Below are positions 1-11,668 of a DNA stretch of 64,000 nt, piece after piece. The notes below the pieces were generated by a model. The model searched no databases. It saw nothing but the letters and a program-made list of their open reading frames with translations, and was not told where the DNA came from. How positions within the stretch are numbered: the first letter of the stretch is position 1; each line of letters begins with the position of its first letter. The position numbers and the translations under genes were made by a program. The stretch is from assembly GCF_031085165.1 (NCBI RefSeq), contig NZ_JAVHTY010000002.1:248001-312000 (forward strand), written 5' to 3'. Origin of the DNA: Pseudomonas sp. 102515 (GTDB lineage: Bacteria; Pseudomonadota; Gammaproteobacteria; Pseudomonadales; Pseudomonadaceae).

Positions 1-362
1 CCTACAAGGTCTATGCCTACTTCGACAACATCGCCGGTCTCACCGTGAGATCGCGGGTGACCCTGTCGGGGGTGACCATCGGCAAGGTCACCGCCATCGA
101 TCTCGACCGCAACAGCTACCGCGGCCGGGTCACCATGCAGATCGACAAGCAGGTGGACAACCTGCCGACCGACTCCATCGCCTCGATCCTGACCGCCGGC
201 CTGCTCGGCGAGAAATACATCGGCATCAGCGTGGGCGGTGACGAACAGGTGCTCAAGGAAGGCTCGACCATTCGAGATACACAATCCTCCCTGGTTCTCG
301 AAGACCTGATCGGCAAATTCCTGCTCAATTCGGTCAATAAAGACTCTTCCGCCAATAAATGA
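1..362 (+). CDS. mlaD: MlaD, lipid-transport substrate-binding protein (3' part)
   Basis: The 3' end of a coding region whose reading frame starts at base 3; the 5' end lies outside the window. The visible 119 residues begin YKVYAYFDNIAGL and contain the MCE-domain core (LSGVTIGKV, then LLGEKYIGIS). MlaD is the inner-membrane-anchored hexameric MCE protein of the MlaFEDB ABC transporter, which moves phospholipids between inner and outer membranes. The stop codon at 360-362 overlaps an ATG at 359, and mlaC and mlaB follow directly, giving the standard Mla gene order. Identification is firm from sequence plus context. Confidence 0.93.
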   Translation, partial: YKVYAYFDNIAGLTVRSRVTLSGVTIGKVTAIDLDRNSYRGRVTMQIDKQVDNLPTDSIASILTAGLLGEKYIGISVGGDEQVLKEGSTIRDTQSSLVLEDLIGKFLLNSVNKDSSANK

Positions 363-376
363 TGAGAGGCTTCTCC

Positions 377-1027
377 ATGCTCAAGCTACTTCGTCACGGA
401 GTGATCGCGATCCTGGCCCTGCTGCCACTGGTGTCCCAGGCGGCACCCTCGGCCCACGACGTGATCCAGCAGACCACCACCACCCTGCTCAGCGATCTCG
501 AGGCCAATCGCGACAAGTATCGCAGCAGCCCGGAAGCCTTCTACGAGTCGCTCAACAACATCCTCGGCCCGGTGGTGGATGCCGAAGGCATCTCGCGCAG
601 CATCATGACCGTGCGCTACAGCCGCAGCGCCTCGCCCGAGCAGATGACGCGCTTCCAGGAGAACTTCAAGCGCAGCCTGATGCAGTTCTATGGCAATGCG
701 CTGCTGGAGTACAACAACCAGGGTATCCGGGTACTGCCCGAAGGTCCGTCCGACGGTCCCGATCGCACCAGCGTGGGCATGGAGGTCAAGGGCAACAACG
801 GTGCCGTGTACCCGGTGCAGTACAGCATGGTCAAGCAGGGCAATGACTGGAAGGTGCGCAACGTCATCATCAATGGCCTGAACCTCGGCAAGCTGTTCCG
901 CGACCAGTTCGCACAGGCGATGCAGGAAAACGGCAACGACCTGGACAAGACCATCAACAACTGGGCGGGCACCGTGGCCAAGGCCAAGGATTCTCCCGAG
1001 GCCCAGAAGGCCAAGGTCGGTTCGTGA
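377..1027 (+). CDS. mlaC: MlaC, periplasmic phospholipid-binding shuttle
   Basis: A 216-residue MlaC/Ttg2D-family protein. It ferries phospholipid across the periplasm between the outer-membrane MlaA complex and inner-membrane MlaFEDB. The N-terminus is a Sec signal peptide (short basic start, hydrophobic core ILALLPLV, then SQAA), followed by the typical helical start SAHDVIQQTT. Two starts are possible: ATG at 359, overlapping the mlaD stop, or ATG at 377. I chose 377 because GAGAGG lies at ribosome-binding distance before it and the signal peptide then has normal proportions. It overlaps mlaB by four bases. Confidence 0.92.
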   Translation: MLKLLRHGVIAILALLPLVSQAAPSAHDVIQQTTTTLLSDLEANRDKYRSSPEAFYESLNNILGPVVDAEGISRSIMTVRYSRSASPEQMTRFQENFKRSLMQFYGNALLEYNNQGIRVLPEGPSDGPDRTSVGMEVKGNNGAVYPVQYSMVKQGNDWKVRNVIINGLNLGKLFRDQFAQAMQENGNDLDKTINNWAGTVAKAKDSPEAQKAKVGS

Positions 1028-1338
1028 GTCGCGCCGCCATCACTGGCCAAGGCGCTCGACTGCACCTGTCGGGCGTGCTCGAGCACGCCAATGTGCCCAC
1101 CCTGCGCGAGCAGGGCAGGGCGCTGATCGGTCAGGGGAGCGGGCCTCTGGTACTCGATTGTGCCGGTGTCGAACGCTCCAACAGCGCCGGCCTGGCGCTG
1201 TTGCTGGCCTGGCTCCGCGATGCCCAGGCCGCGGGCCGTCCGCTGACCATCGCCGGCCTGCCCTCCGAGTTGCGGCAGATCGCCGACGTCTCGGATGCCC
1301 TCGAACTGCTGCCCCTGGCGGACGACACTCACGGGTAA
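1024..1338 (+). CDS. mlaB: MlaB, STAS-domain subunit of the Mla transporter
   Basis: A 104-residue single-domain STAS protein starting at a GTG that overlaps the mlaC stop (GTGA). MlaB is the cytoplasmic subunit that stabilises the MlaFEDB ABC transporter. The STAS signature is visible around residues 44-60 (LDCAGVERSNSAGLALLL), with the conserved Ser-Ala-Gly at 54-56. The small size, overlap and position after mlaC make this a confident call even though STAS sequences diverge. It is the last mla gene of the cluster; a 73-base gap then leads to ibaG. Confidence 0.9.
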   Translation: MSRAAITGQGARLHLSGVLEHANVPTLREQGRALIGQGSGPLVLDCAGVERSNSAGLALLLAWLRDAQAAGRPLTIAGLPSELRQIADVSDALELLPLADDTHG

Positions 1339-1355
1339 CGGTCATCGCAGTCGCC

Positions 1356-1391
1356 GTACAGCCGGTTTTTTTGTATGATCGCCGGCTGTAC
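1356..1391 (+). promoter_or_regulatory. Perfect 10-bp inverted repeat enclosing a -10-like box before ibaG
   Basis: GTACAGCCGG (1356-1365) and its exact complement CCGGCTGTAC (1382-1391) flank a 16-base spacer with seven T residues and TATGAT (1374-1379), a good -10 match. No good -35 hexamer is present. The ibaG start codon is 20 bases beyond the right arm. It may be a promoter with a symmetric operator, or a transcript hairpin. No experimental basis is known to me. Confidence 0.45.
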
Positions 1392-1411
1392 TAGATTGCC
1401 GAGGTGCCGCC

Positions 1412-2939
<1,528 letters not shown>

Positions 2940-2948
2940 GGACCTCCG

Positions 2949-3581
2949 ATGCTGACCATCGCCCTGTCCAAGGGCCGTATCCTCGACGACACCCTGCCGC
3001 TGCTGGCGGCGGCGGGGATCGCGCCGACCGAGAATCCGGACAAGAGCCGCAAGCTCATCATCCCGACCACCCAGGAGGATGTGCGCCTGCTCATCGTCCG
3101 CGCCACCGACGTGCCCACCTATGTGGAGCATGGCGCCGCGGACCTGGGCGTGGCCGGCAAGGACGTGCTGATGGAATACGGCGGCGATGGCCTCTATGAG
3201 CCGCTGGACCTGCGCATCGCCCGCTGCAAGCTGATGACCGCGGGCGCCGTGGGCGCTCCGGCGCCGCGTGGCCGGCTGCGGGTGGCGACCAAGTTCGTCA
3301 ACGTCGCCAAGCGCTACTATGCCGAGCAGGGCCGCCAGGTCGACATCATCAAGCTGTACGGGTCCATGGAGCTGGCACCGCTGGTGGGGCTGGCCGACAA
3401 GATCATCGACGTGGTCGACACCGGCAATACCCTCAAGGCCAACGGTCTCGAACCCCAGGAGCTGATCGCCCACATCAGCTCGCGCTTGATCGTCAACAAG
3501 GCCTCGATGAAGATGCAGCACGGTCGTATCCAGGCGCTCATCGAGACCCTGCGCCACGCCGTCGAGGCGCGCGGCGCCTGA
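2949..3581 (+). CDS. hisG: ATP phosphoribosyltransferase catalytic subunit HisG (short form)
   Basis: HisG catalyses the first step of histidine synthesis, joining ATP and PRPP. The 210-residue length shows the short form that lacks the C-terminal regulatory domain and works as a hetero-octamer with HisZ, a HisRS-like protein not encoded here. The N-terminus [11 protein letters not shown] and the PRPP-binding segment [17 protein letters not shown] (about residues 153-169) are typical. It sits between murA and hisD. A 147-base gap follows, long enough for a separate hisD promoter, but I could not pick one out confidently. Confidence 0.96.
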   Translation: MLTIALSKGRILDDTLPLLAAAGIAPTENPDKSRKLIIPTTQEDVRLLIVRATDVPTYVEHGAADLGVAGKDVLMEYGGDGLYEPLDLRIARCKLMTAGAVGAPAPRGRLRVATKFVNVAKRYYAEQGRQVDIIKLYGSMELAPLVGLADKIIDVVDTGNTLKANGLEPQELIAHISSRLIVNKASMKMQHGRIQALIETLRHAVEARGA

Positions 3582-3728
3582 GTCCTGGCCGGCATGCCGA
3601 ATGCTGGCCCAGGCTGATTCCATCCCTCCAGCTTCGCCTATCCGTGCCATAGCCAAATTGTCGGGCGCCCACACGGAGCCGGCTGTTACTCTCGGGCGCC
3701 CCTTTCGCTCTCCTGAAGAGGATCCGCC

Positions 3729-5048
3729 ATGACCGCTCCGCTCGCCATCCGCCGACTCGCCGCCGCCGCTCCGGATTTCGCCGAGCATCTGGATCATCTG
3801 CTGAGCTGGGAAGGGGTGTCCGACGCCGACATCAACCAGCGGGTCCTGGCGATCATCGCCGACGTCCGTCATCAGGGCGATCAGGCCTTGCTCGAATACA
3901 CCCGGCGCTTCGACGGTGTCGAAACGACGTGCATGAGCGACCTCATCCTGCCGCGTGCGCGCCTGGAGGAAGCCCTGACCCGGATCACGCCGGAACAGCG
4001 CACCGCGCTGGAAGCCGCTGCCGAGCGCGTGCGCCGTTATCACGAAAAGCAGCGCCAGGATTCCTGGCAGTACCAGGAGGCCGATGGCACGGTGCTCGGC
4101 CAGCAGGTCACCCCGCTGGATCGTGCCGGTCTCTATGTGCCAGGGGGCAAGGCCTCCTATCCGTCCTCGGTGCTGATGAACGCCATTCCTGCCAAGGTCG
4201 CCGGCGTGCGCGAGGTGGTCATGGTGGTGCCGACGCCCCGCGGCGAGGTCAACGAACTGGTGCTGGCCGCCGCGGCCCTGGCCGGTGTCGATCGCGTCTT
4301 CACCATAGGCGGCGCCCAAGCCGTGGCCGCGCTGGCCTATGGCACCGAAAGCGTACCGCCGGTGGACAAGATCGTCGGTCCCGGCAACATCTATGTCGCC
4401 ACCGCCAAGCGTCACGTGTTCGGCAAGGTCGGCATCGACATGATCGCCGGCCCATCCGAGATCCTGGTGGTCTGCGATGGTCAGACCGATCCCGACTGGA
4501 TCGCCATGGACCTGTTTTCCCAGGCCGAGCACGACGAGGACGCCCAGGCCATCCTGGTCAGTCCGGACGCCGGCTTCCTCGACGCCGTGGCGGCCAGCAT
4601 CGCCCGGTTGCTACCGGAGATGGAACGCGCCGACATCATCCGCGCCTCCCTGGAAGGCCGCGGTGCGCTGATCCAGGTCGCCGACATGGCCCAGGCCATC
4701 GAGGTGGCCAACCGCATCGCCCCCGAACACCTGGAGCTGTCCGTCGCCGAGCCCGAGCAGTGGCTGCCCAAGATTCGCCATGCCGGCGCCATCTTCATGG
4801 GTCGCTACACGGCCGAGGCCCTGGGCGACTACTGCGCCGGTCCCAACCATGTGCTGCCGACCTCGGGCACCGCGCGCTTCTCCTCGCCCCTGGGCGTGTA
4901 CGACTTCCAGAAGCGTTCCTCGATCATCCACTGCTCGGCCGCTGGCGCTTCGGCGCTGGGCCGGGTCGCCTCGGTCCTGGCGCGTGGCGAGTCCCTGACC
5001 GCCCACGCCCGCAGTGCCGAATACCGTATTCAGGAGGAGCAGGCATGA
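3729..5048 (+). CDS. hisD: Histidinol dehydrogenase HisD
   Basis: A 439-residue zinc enzyme performing the last two steps of histidine synthesis (L-histidinol to L-histidine via the aldehyde, using NAD+). The family signature region is visible as [13 protein letters not shown] followed by [13 protein letters not shown], and [14 protein letters not shown] near the C-terminus. Starting at 3729 gives the usual family length, with AAGAGG upstream. The stop overlaps the hisC start (ATGA), so the two are translationally coupled. A very long reverse-strand open frame overlaps murA-hisG-hisD but is only a codon-bias shadow. Confidence 0.97.
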   Translation: MTAPLAIRRLAAAAPDFAEHLDHLLSWEGVSDADINQRVLAIIADVRHQGDQALLEYTRRFDGVETTCMSDLILPRARLEEALTRITPEQRTALEAAAERVRRYHEKQRQDSWQYQEADGTVLGQQVTPLDRAGLYVPGGKASYPSSVLMNAIPAKVAGVREVVMVVPTPRGEVNELVLAAAALAGVDRVFTIGGAQAVAALAYGTESVPPVDKIVGPGNIYVATAKRHVFGKVGIDMIAGPSEILVVCDGQTDPDWIAMDLFSQAEHDEDAQAILVSPDAGFLDAVAASIARLLPEMERADIIRASLEGRGALIQVADMAQAIEVANRIAPEHLELSVAEPEQWLPKIRHAGAIFMGRYTAEALGDYCAGPNHVLPTSGTARFSSPLGVYDFQKRSSIIHCSAAGASALGRVASVLARGESLTAHARSAEYRIQEEQA

Positions 5049-6100
5049 GTGAACTCTGGAGTCCCTTCGTCAAGAATCTGGTGCCCTATGTGCCGGGTGA
5101 GCAGCCCAGGCTGACCAACCTGGTCAAGCTCAACACCAACGAGAATCCCTACGGTCCGTCGCCGCGGGCGCTGGACGCCATCCGCGCCGCGGCCACCGAC
5201 GACCTGCGCCTCTATCCCGACCCCAACGGTCAGGCGCTGAAGGATGCCGTCGCTCGCTACTACGGCATCCAGAGCGACCAGGTCTTCGTCGGCAACGGCT
5301 CGGACGAGGTGCTGGCGCACATCTTCCTGGGGCTGTTCGGCCATGGCCGACCCGTCCTGTTCCCGGACATCAGCTACAGCTTCTATCCGGTCTATTGCGG
5401 CCTCTACGACATCGCCTTCGAGACCCCGGCGCTGGACGAGGATTTCCAGATCGTCCCCGAGGACTACCTGCGCCCCAATGGCGGGATCATCTTCCCCAAC
5501 CCCAATGCGCCGACCGGCAGCGCCCTGGCGCTGGACGCCATCGAGCGCATCGTCGCCGGCAATCCGACTTCGGTGGTGGTGGTGGACGAGGCCTATGTCG
5601 ACTTCGGGGCGGAGTCGGCGGTCGCCCTGATCGAGCGCCATCCCAATCTGGTGGTGACCCAGACGCTGTCCAAGTCCCGCTCCCTGGCGGGTCTGCGGGT
5701 GGGCCTGGCCATGGGCCAGGCGCCGCTGATGGAAGCCCTGGAGCGGATCAAGAACAGCTTCAACTCCTATCCGCTGGATCGCCTGGCCCTGGCCGGCGCG
5801 GTCGCCGCCTTTGAGGATAGTGCCTATTTCGACGAGACCTGCCGGCAAGTGGTCGAAAGCCGCGAAGCGCTGGTCGGCCAGTTGCTGGCGCGCGGCTTCG
5901 AGGTCCTGCCCTCGGCCGCCAACTTCATCTTCGCCCGTCATGTGCAGAAGGGCGGGGCGGTGCTGGCCGCGGGCTTGCGTGAGCATGGTGTCATCGTGCG
6001 CCACTTCAGCCGCCCCGAACGCATCGCCGACTTCCTGCGCATCACCATCGGTACTCCCGCGCAGAATCAGGCGTTGATCACGGCCCTCGATACCCTCTGA
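5045..6100 (+). CDS. hisC: Histidinol-phosphate aminotransferase HisC
   Basis: A 351-residue PLP-dependent class I/II aminotransferase converting imidazole-acetol phosphate to histidinol phosphate. The start [12 protein letters not shown] overlaps the hisD stop in ATGA; the open frame extends back through hisD but that part has no homology. Seen motifs are [12 protein letters not shown] (residues 29-40), PNPNAPTG (151-158), the Asp of VVVVDEAY, and the PLP-binding Lys210 in [12 protein letters not shown]. It ends 13 bases from the convergent algW gene with no obvious terminator between them. Confidence 0.96.
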   Translation: MSELWSPFVKNLVPYVPGEQPRLTNLVKLNTNENPYGPSPRALDAIRAAATDDLRLYPDPNGQALKDAVARYYGIQSDQVFVGNGSDEVLAHIFLGLFGHGRPVLFPDISYSFYPVYCGLYDIAFETPALDEDFQIVPEDYLRPNGGIIFPNPNAPTGSALALDAIERIVAGNPTSVVVVDEAYVDFGAESAVALIERHPNLVVTQTLSKSRSLAGLRVGLAMGQAPLMEALERIKNSFNSYPLDRLALAGAVAAFEDSAYFDETCRQVVESREALVGQLLARGFEVLPSAANFIFARHVQKGGAVLAAGLREHGVIVRHFSRPERIADFLRITIGTPAQNQALITALDTL

Positions 6101-6113
6101 GGGACGTCCGCGG

Positions 6114-7235
<1,122 letters not shown>

Positions 7236-7288
7236 CGATCACATCCTTGAATTTGTCCACCCGGGGTGCGCCGGATAAGCTGGCGGGC

Positions 7289-7317
7289 ATTATAAGGAGC
7301 GGCGCCACCCGAAGACA
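7289..7317 (-). promoter_or_regulatory. Candidate algW promoter
   Basis: Read on the minus strand, the algW-nif3 intergenic region contains a perfect TATAAT -10 box (7289-7294). A weak -35 (TGTCTT, 7312-7317) lies 17 bases further upstream. The position is about 55 bases before the algW start codon. Confidence 0.45.
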
Positions 7318-7352
7318 CGCTGTGGCGCCGCCAGCGAGGAGGTAAGCCGTCC

Positions 7353-8108
7353 GTGACCCTGTCCCTTGATCAACTGGTGGAGACCGCCGACCGCTACCTG
7401 GAGTCGACCCGTATCCAGGATTATTGCCCCAATGGCCTGCAGGTCCAGGGCCGCGAGCAGGTGCGCCTGCTGGTCAGTGGCGTCACCGCCTCCCAGCGGC
7501 TGCTGGACGCCGCCGTGGCGGCCGGGGCCGATGCCATCCTGGTGCACCATGGCTATTTCTGGAAAAACGAGGACGCCCGCCTCATCGGCATGAAGCACCG
7601 GCGGATCAAGACGCTGCTGAGCCACGACATCAGCCTGCTGGCCTATCACCTGCCGCTGGACGTCCATCCCGAGGTGGGCAACAACGTCCAGCTGGGGCGC
7701 CGCCTGGGCCTGCAGGATATCCGGCCACTGCCGGGCGATGCCAAGGGGCTGATCTGGCAAGGCGAGTTGCCACAGCCACGGTCCGCCGCGGACTTCGCTC
7801 GGCAGGTGGCGGAGGTACTGCAACGCGAGCCACTGGTGGTCGACGGCGGGCGATCGATCCGGCGCCTGGCCTGGTGCACCGGTGGCGCCCAGGGCTATAT
7901 CGACCAGGCCATCGCCGCCGGGGTGGATGCCTATCTGACCGGTGAGGTATCCGAGCAGACGGTGCACAGTGCCCGCGAGAACGGCGTGAGTTTCTTCGCC
8001 GCCGGCCACCATGCCACCGAGCGCTATGGCGTACAGGCGCTGGGCGACTATCTAGCCGGGCAGCTGGGTATCCGGCACCTCTTCATTGACTGTGACAATC
8101 CCGCCTGA
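7353..8108 (+). CDS. Nif3-like dinuclear metal-centre protein (YbgI family)
   Basis: A 251-residue member of the Nif3/YbgI/DUF34 family, toroidal hexamers with a two-metal site whose physiological substrate is unsettled. The usual database label, GTP cyclohydrolase 1 type 2 homolog, should not be read as proven. Metal ligands are visible: His65-His66 in LVHHGYFW, the Asp and His of LPLDVHPEVGNN, and the C-terminal AGHHATERYG with His and Glu. Translation starts at GTG 7353 after a strong GAGGAGG. It is divergent from algW, and cysD follows after 165 bases. Confidence 0.88.
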   Translation: MTLSLDQLVETADRYLESTRIQDYCPNGLQVQGREQVRLLVSGVTASQRLLDAAVAAGADAILVHHGYFWKNEDARLIGMKHRRIKTLLSHDISLLAYHLPLDVHPEVGNNVQLGRRLGLQDIRPLPGDAKGLIWQGELPQPRSAADFARQVAEVLQREPLVVDGGRSIRRLAWCTGGAQGYIDQAIAAGVDAYLTGEVSEQTVHSARENGVSFFAAGHHATERYGVQALGDYLAGQLGIRHLFIDCDNPA

Positions 8109-8142
8109 GCGTCATAAGCATATAACTTCTGGATCTAGATGG

Positions 8143-8171
8143 CCTGGCGGGCCATAACCATTGCCTATGAT
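8143..8171 (+). promoter_or_regulatory. Candidate cysD promoter
   Basis: TATGAT (8166-8171) is a good -10 box about 100 bases before cysD, but the -35 position (8143-8148) matches the consensus poorly. That is common for CysB-activated sulfur genes. The AT-rich stretch at 8114-8129 just upstream could be a CysB site; this is inference, as CysB sites are too degenerate to call by eye. Confidence 0.35.
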
Positions 8172-8273
8172 AAGGTTGAGTTTCGTCCACGGCCCGCTCT
8201 GTCCGGTGCGTCCAGTCGACTGGATGCCGCCACGGACATCTCCTAGGCCACCTTTCTGCAATCGTGAGTAGCC

Positions 8274-9191
8274 ATGCTCGACAAACAGACGCACCTCAAA
8301 CAGCTTGAGGCGGAAAGCATCCACATCATCCGTGAAGTGGCCGCCGAGTTCGACAATCCGGTCATGCTGTATTCCATCGGCAAGGACTCGGCCGTGATGC
8401 TGCACCTGGCCCGCAAGGCCTTCTTTCCCGGCAAGCTGCCGTTCCCGGTACTCCACGTGGACACCGGCTGGAAGTTCCAGGCCATGTACGAATTCCGCGA
8501 TCGCATGGTCGCCGACATGGGCCTCGATCTCCTGGTGCACAAGAATCCGGAAGGGGTCGCCCAGGGCATCAATCCCTTCACCCATGGCAGCGCCAAGCAC
8601 ACCGACATCATGAAGACCCAGGGCCTCAAGCAGGCGCTGGACAAGTACGGCTTCGACGCGGCCTTCGGCGGCGCCCGCCGGGACGAGGAGAAGTCCCGGG
8701 CCAAGGAGCGCGTCTACTCCTTCCGCGACAGCAAGCACCGCTGGGACCCGAAGAACCAGCGCCCCGAGCTGTGGAACATCTACAACGGCAAGACCAACAA
8801 GGGCGAATCGATCCGCGTCTTTCCGCTGTCCAACTGGACCGAGCTGGATATCTGGCAGTACATCTATCTCGAAGGCATCCCGATCGTGCCGCTCTACTTC
8901 GCCGCCGAGCGCGAGGTGATCGAGAAGAACGGCACCCTGCTCATGATCGACGACGACCGTATCCTCGAACACCTCTCGCTCGAGGAGAAGGCACGCATCC
9001 ACAAGCGCCAGGTGCGCTTCCGTACCCTTGGCTGCTACCCCCTGACCGGCGCGGTGGAGTCCCAGGCGACCACGCTGACGGACATCATCCAGGAGATGCT
9101 GCTCACCCGCACCTCCGAACGCCAGGGCCGGGTCATCGACCACGATGGCGCCGGATCCATGGAAGAAAAGAAACGTCAGGGGTATTTCTGA
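8274..9191 (+). CDS. cysD: Sulfate adenylyltransferase small subunit CysD
   Basis: A 305-residue N-type PP-loop ATP sulfurylase subunit. With CysN it makes adenosine 5'-phosphosulfate from sulfate and ATP, the entry to assimilatory sulfate reduction. The PP-loop is SIGKDSAVM (about residues 40-48); LHVDTGWKF and [15 protein letters not shown] are family hallmarks. The C-terminus [10 protein letters not shown]-like segment is intact. cysNC begins one base after the stop, so the subunits are made from one message. Confidence 0.97.
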   Translation: MLDKQTHLKQLEAESIHIIREVAAEFDNPVMLYSIGKDSAVMLHLARKAFFPGKLPFPVLHVDTGWKFQAMYEFRDRMVADMGLDLLVHKNPEGVAQGINPFTHGSAKHTDIMKTQGLKQALDKYGFDAAFGGARRDEEKSRAKERVYSFRDSKHRWDPKNQRPELWNIYNGKTNKGESIRVFPLSNWTELDIWQYIYLEGIPIVPLYFAAEREVIEKNGTLLMIDDDRILEHLSLEEKARIHKRQVRFRTLGCYPLTGAVESQATTLTDIIQEMLLTRTSERQGRVIDHDGAGSMEEKKRQGYF

Positions 9192-9192
9192 G

Positions 9193-11091
9193 ATGTCGCA
9201 CCAATCCGATCTGATCGGCCAGGACATCCTGGCCTACCTCGCGCAGCACGAACGCAAGGAGCTGCTGCGCTTTCTCACCTGCGGCAACGTCGACGACGGC
9301 AAGAGCACCCTGATCGGGCGCCTGCTGCACGATTCCAAGATGATCTACGAGGATCACCTGGAGGCCATCACCCGCGATTCCAAGAAGGTCGGGACCACTG
9401 GCGAAGAAGTCGACTTGGCGCTGCTGGTGGACGGCCTGCAGGCCGAGCGCGAGCAGGGCATCACCATCGATGTGGCCTATCGCTACTTCTCCACCGCCAA
9501 GCGCAAATTCATCATCGCCGATACCCCCGGCCATGAGCAGTACACCCGCAACATGGCCACCGGGGCCTCTACCTGCGACCTGGCGATCATCCTGGTCGAC
9601 GCCCGCTACGGTATCCAGACCCAGACCCGTCGGCATAGCTACATCGCCTCGCTGTTGGGCATCAAGCACATCGTGGTCGCCATCAACAAGATGGACCTGC
9701 TGGGCTTCGACGAGGCGGTGTTCGAGCGCATCAAGGACGACTACCTGGCGTTCGCCCAGCGCATCGATCTGAACGCCAAGGACATCCATTTCGTGCCCAT
9801 GTCGGCGCTCAAGGGCGACAACGTGGTCAACCGCAGCGAGCAGACGCCCTGGTACGGCGGCAAGCCGCTGATGGAGATCCTCGAGACCGTCGAGATCGCC
9901 GCGGATCGCAACCTGGACGACCTGCGCTTTCCCGTGCAGTACGTCAATCGTCCCAACCTCAACTTCCGTGGGTTCGCCGGGACGCTGGCCTCGGGCGTGG
10001 TCACCAAGGGCGATGCCGTGGTGGTCCTGCCGTCGGGCAAGGGCAGCCGGGTCAAGTCCATCGTCACCTACGAAGGCGAGCTGGAGCAGGCGGGTCCTGG
10101 CCAGGCGGTGACCCTGACCATGGAAGACGAGATCGACATCTCCCGCGGCGATGTCCTGGTGCATGCCGACAATCGTCCGCAGGTGACCGATAGCTTCGAG
10201 GCCATGCTGGTGTGGATGGCCGACGAGCCCATGCGCCCGGGCAAGAAGTACGACATCAAGCGCGCCACCAGCTATGTGCCGGGTTCGCTGCCTAGCATCG
10301 TGCACACGGTGGACGTCAACACCCTGGAGCACGGCGCTGCCAGCGAACTCAAGCTCAACGAGATCGGCCGGGTCAAGGTGGCCCTCGATGCCGCCATCGC
10401 CCTGGACGGCTATGGCGTCAATCGCACCACCGGTGCCTTCATCGTCATCGACCGCCTGACCAACGGCACCGTGGGCGCCGGCATGATCATCGCCGAACCA
10501 GTGGGCGCTACCGGTCACGGCCAGGGCGCGCATCAGTTGCACGTCGCCACCAGCGAGCGGTCGGCCCGTTTCGGTCAGCAGCCCACGACGGTGCTCTTCA
10601 CCGGTCTCTCCGGTGCCGGCAAGACCACCCTGGCCTATGCCCTGGAGCGCCGGCTGTTCGACGCCGGTCGCGCGGTCTTCGTGCTGGACGGCCAGAATCT
10701 GCGCCACGACCTGAACAAGGGTCTGCCGCAGGATCGCGCCGGTCGTCGCGAGAACTGGTTGCGCGCCGCCCAGGTGGCCCGCCAGTTCAACGAGGCCGGC
10801 CTGATCGCCCTGGCCGCCTTCGTTGCGCCGGATGCCGAGGGTCGGGCCCAGGCCCGGGCGCTGATCGGCGCCGAGCGTCTGCTGACCGTGCATGTCAAGG
10901 CATCGCCGAAGGCCTGTGCCGAGCGCGACCCCCAGGGACTCTATGCGGCCGGTGGTGACAACATCCCGGGCCTTTCCTTCGCCTACGATGCCCCGGAAGA
11001 CGCCGATCTAGTGATCGACACCGAGCAGCTGTCGGTGGAGGAGGGCGTCCAGCAGATCCTCGACGTCCTGCGTCGGCGTCAGGTGATCTAG
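9193..11091 (+). CDS. cysNC: Bifunctional sulfate adenylyltransferase large subunit / APS kinase CysNC
   Basis: A 632-residue fusion. Residues 1 to about 440 are the EF-Tu-like GTPase CysN (P-loop GNVDDGKST at 31-39, then DTPGHEQY and NKMD) that drives APS synthesis by CysD. Residues from about 465 are the APS kinase CysC (P-loop GLSGAGKT at 471-478), which phosphorylates APS to PAPS. The start [10 protein letters not shown] just after the cysD stop was preferred over an earlier in-frame ATG inside cysD. Odd point: the kinase motif usually LDGD reads LDGQ here (Gln501), which I believe is shared by other Pseudomonas CysNC proteins. Confidence 0.96.
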   Translation: MSHQSDLIGQDILAYLAQHERKELLRFLTCGNVDDGKSTLIGRLLHDSKMIYEDHLEAITRDSKKVGTTGEEVDLALLVDGLQAEREQGITIDVAYRYFSTAKRKFIIADTPGHEQYTRNMATGASTCDLAIILVDARYGIQTQTRRHSYIASLLGIKHIVVAINKMDLLGFDEAVFERIKDDYLAFAQRIDLNAKDIHFVPMSALKGDNVVNRSEQTPWYGGKPLMEILETVEIAADRNLDDLRFPVQYVNRPNLNFRGFAGTLASGVVTKGDAVVVLPSGKGSRVKSIVTYEGELEQAGPGQAVTLTMEDEIDISRGDVLVHADNRPQVTDSFEAMLVWMADEPMRPGKKYDIKRATSYVPGSLPSIVHTVDVNTLEHGAASELKLNEIGRVKVALDAAIALDGYGVNRTTGAFIVIDRLTNGTVGAGMIIAEPVGATGHGQGAHQLHVATSERSARFGQQPTTVLFTGLSGAGKTTLAYALERRLFDAGRAVFVLDGQNLRHDLNKGLPQDRAGRRENWLRAAQVARQFNEAGLIALAAFVAPDAEGRAQARALIGAERLLTVHVKASPKACAERDPQGLYAAGGDNIPGLSFAYDAPEDADLVIDTEQLSVEEGVQQILDVLRRRQVI

Positions 11092-11100
11092 GGCGTTCAG

Positions 11101-11138
11101 CCATGAAAAAACCCGCCTCTCGGCGGGTTTTTTCATGG
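11101..11138. terminator. Bidirectional intrinsic terminator
   Basis: A perfect 17-bp inverted repeat (11101-11117 and 11122-11138) around the 4-base loop TCTC. The stem contains a GC core (CCCGCC/GGCGGG) flanked by A6 on one side and T6 on the other, so it works as a terminator in both directions. It separates the convergent cysNC and the small secreted-protein gene. Confidence 0.92.
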
Positions 11139-11142
11139 GCCT

Positions 11143-11457
11143 TCACCAGCGCGGGGGCGGGCCGTAGTAGTAGGCGCCGGGCGGCGGGCCGTAGTACACG
11201 GGGCGCGGCTCCACCACGCGATATTCGTAGACCGGCGCCGGTTCGTAGTAGACCACGCGCGGCGGGGGCGGCGGCGGTGGCCCTTCGACATAGACCGGCT
11301 CGCGGGCGTAGGAATGGGAGACGATGGCTCCGCCAACCACGGCGCCCACTACGGCGCCGAGAAAGGCCGGACCGGGGCCACGACCGTGGGCGGACGCCTG
11401 ACCGGCGATGGCGAGGCAACCGGCAAGCACCACGACTTGAGTGATGCGACGTAGCAT
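11143..11457 (-). CDS. Small secreted protein with glycine zipper and Pro/Tyr-rich tail
   Basis: I do not recognise a named family. The 104-residue product has a Sec signal peptide (MLRRITQVVVLAGCLAIAGQ, then ASA), a short glycine-zipper segment (GAVVGAVVGGAIV, about residues 34-46), and a low-complexity tail rich in Pro and Tyr with PPPPPPP, PAPVYEY and PPPGAYYYGPP. Two in-frame ATGs exist; the inner one (11457) is used because AGGAG is correctly spaced from it. Such small proteins are common in Pseudomonas envelopes with no assigned role. It stands alone between a terminator and a divergent antiporter. Confidence 0.75.
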   Translation of the reverse strand: MLRRITQVVVLAGCLAIAGQASAHGRGPGPAFLGAVVGAVVGGAIVSHSYAREPVYVEGPPPPPPPRVVYYEPAPVYEYRVVEPRPVYYGPPPGAYYYGPPPRW

Positions 11458-11668
11458 GATCATTCTCCTGCAACCCGGGGAAATGAAACCGGGTATGTCT
11501 ATCAGACCGCAAGGGCGGCGAGTCGCCTAGATCGACGCGGGTAAAGTTTGGGTAAAACCAAATCCGGGGACATCAGTCCCAACAACTCGAGGTCGACGTG
11601 TCCCCACTCCCGCGGGATGCATCTCCTGTATCTGGTACCGCGACCGGTGCCCTGACCACGAGACCACC

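Noticed and set aside
3661-3703. Repeated TCGGGCGCCC between hisG and hisD
   Set aside because: Two copies of a GC-rich decamer in a GC-rich genome; no further copies noticed, no pairing with a T run, and no promoter pair at proper spacing.
3929-5044. Apparent N-terminal extension of hisC giving a 723-residue fusion
   Set aside because: The extra part overlaps hisD in another frame and is Arg/Gly/Pro-rich shadow sequence. The true hisC start at 5045 overlaps the hisD stop in ATGA.
11525-11580. Small dyads TTTGG/CCAAA and GGGA/TCCC upstream of the antiporter
   Set aside because: Stems of four to five bases are expected by chance in this composition; no promoter hexamers accompany them.
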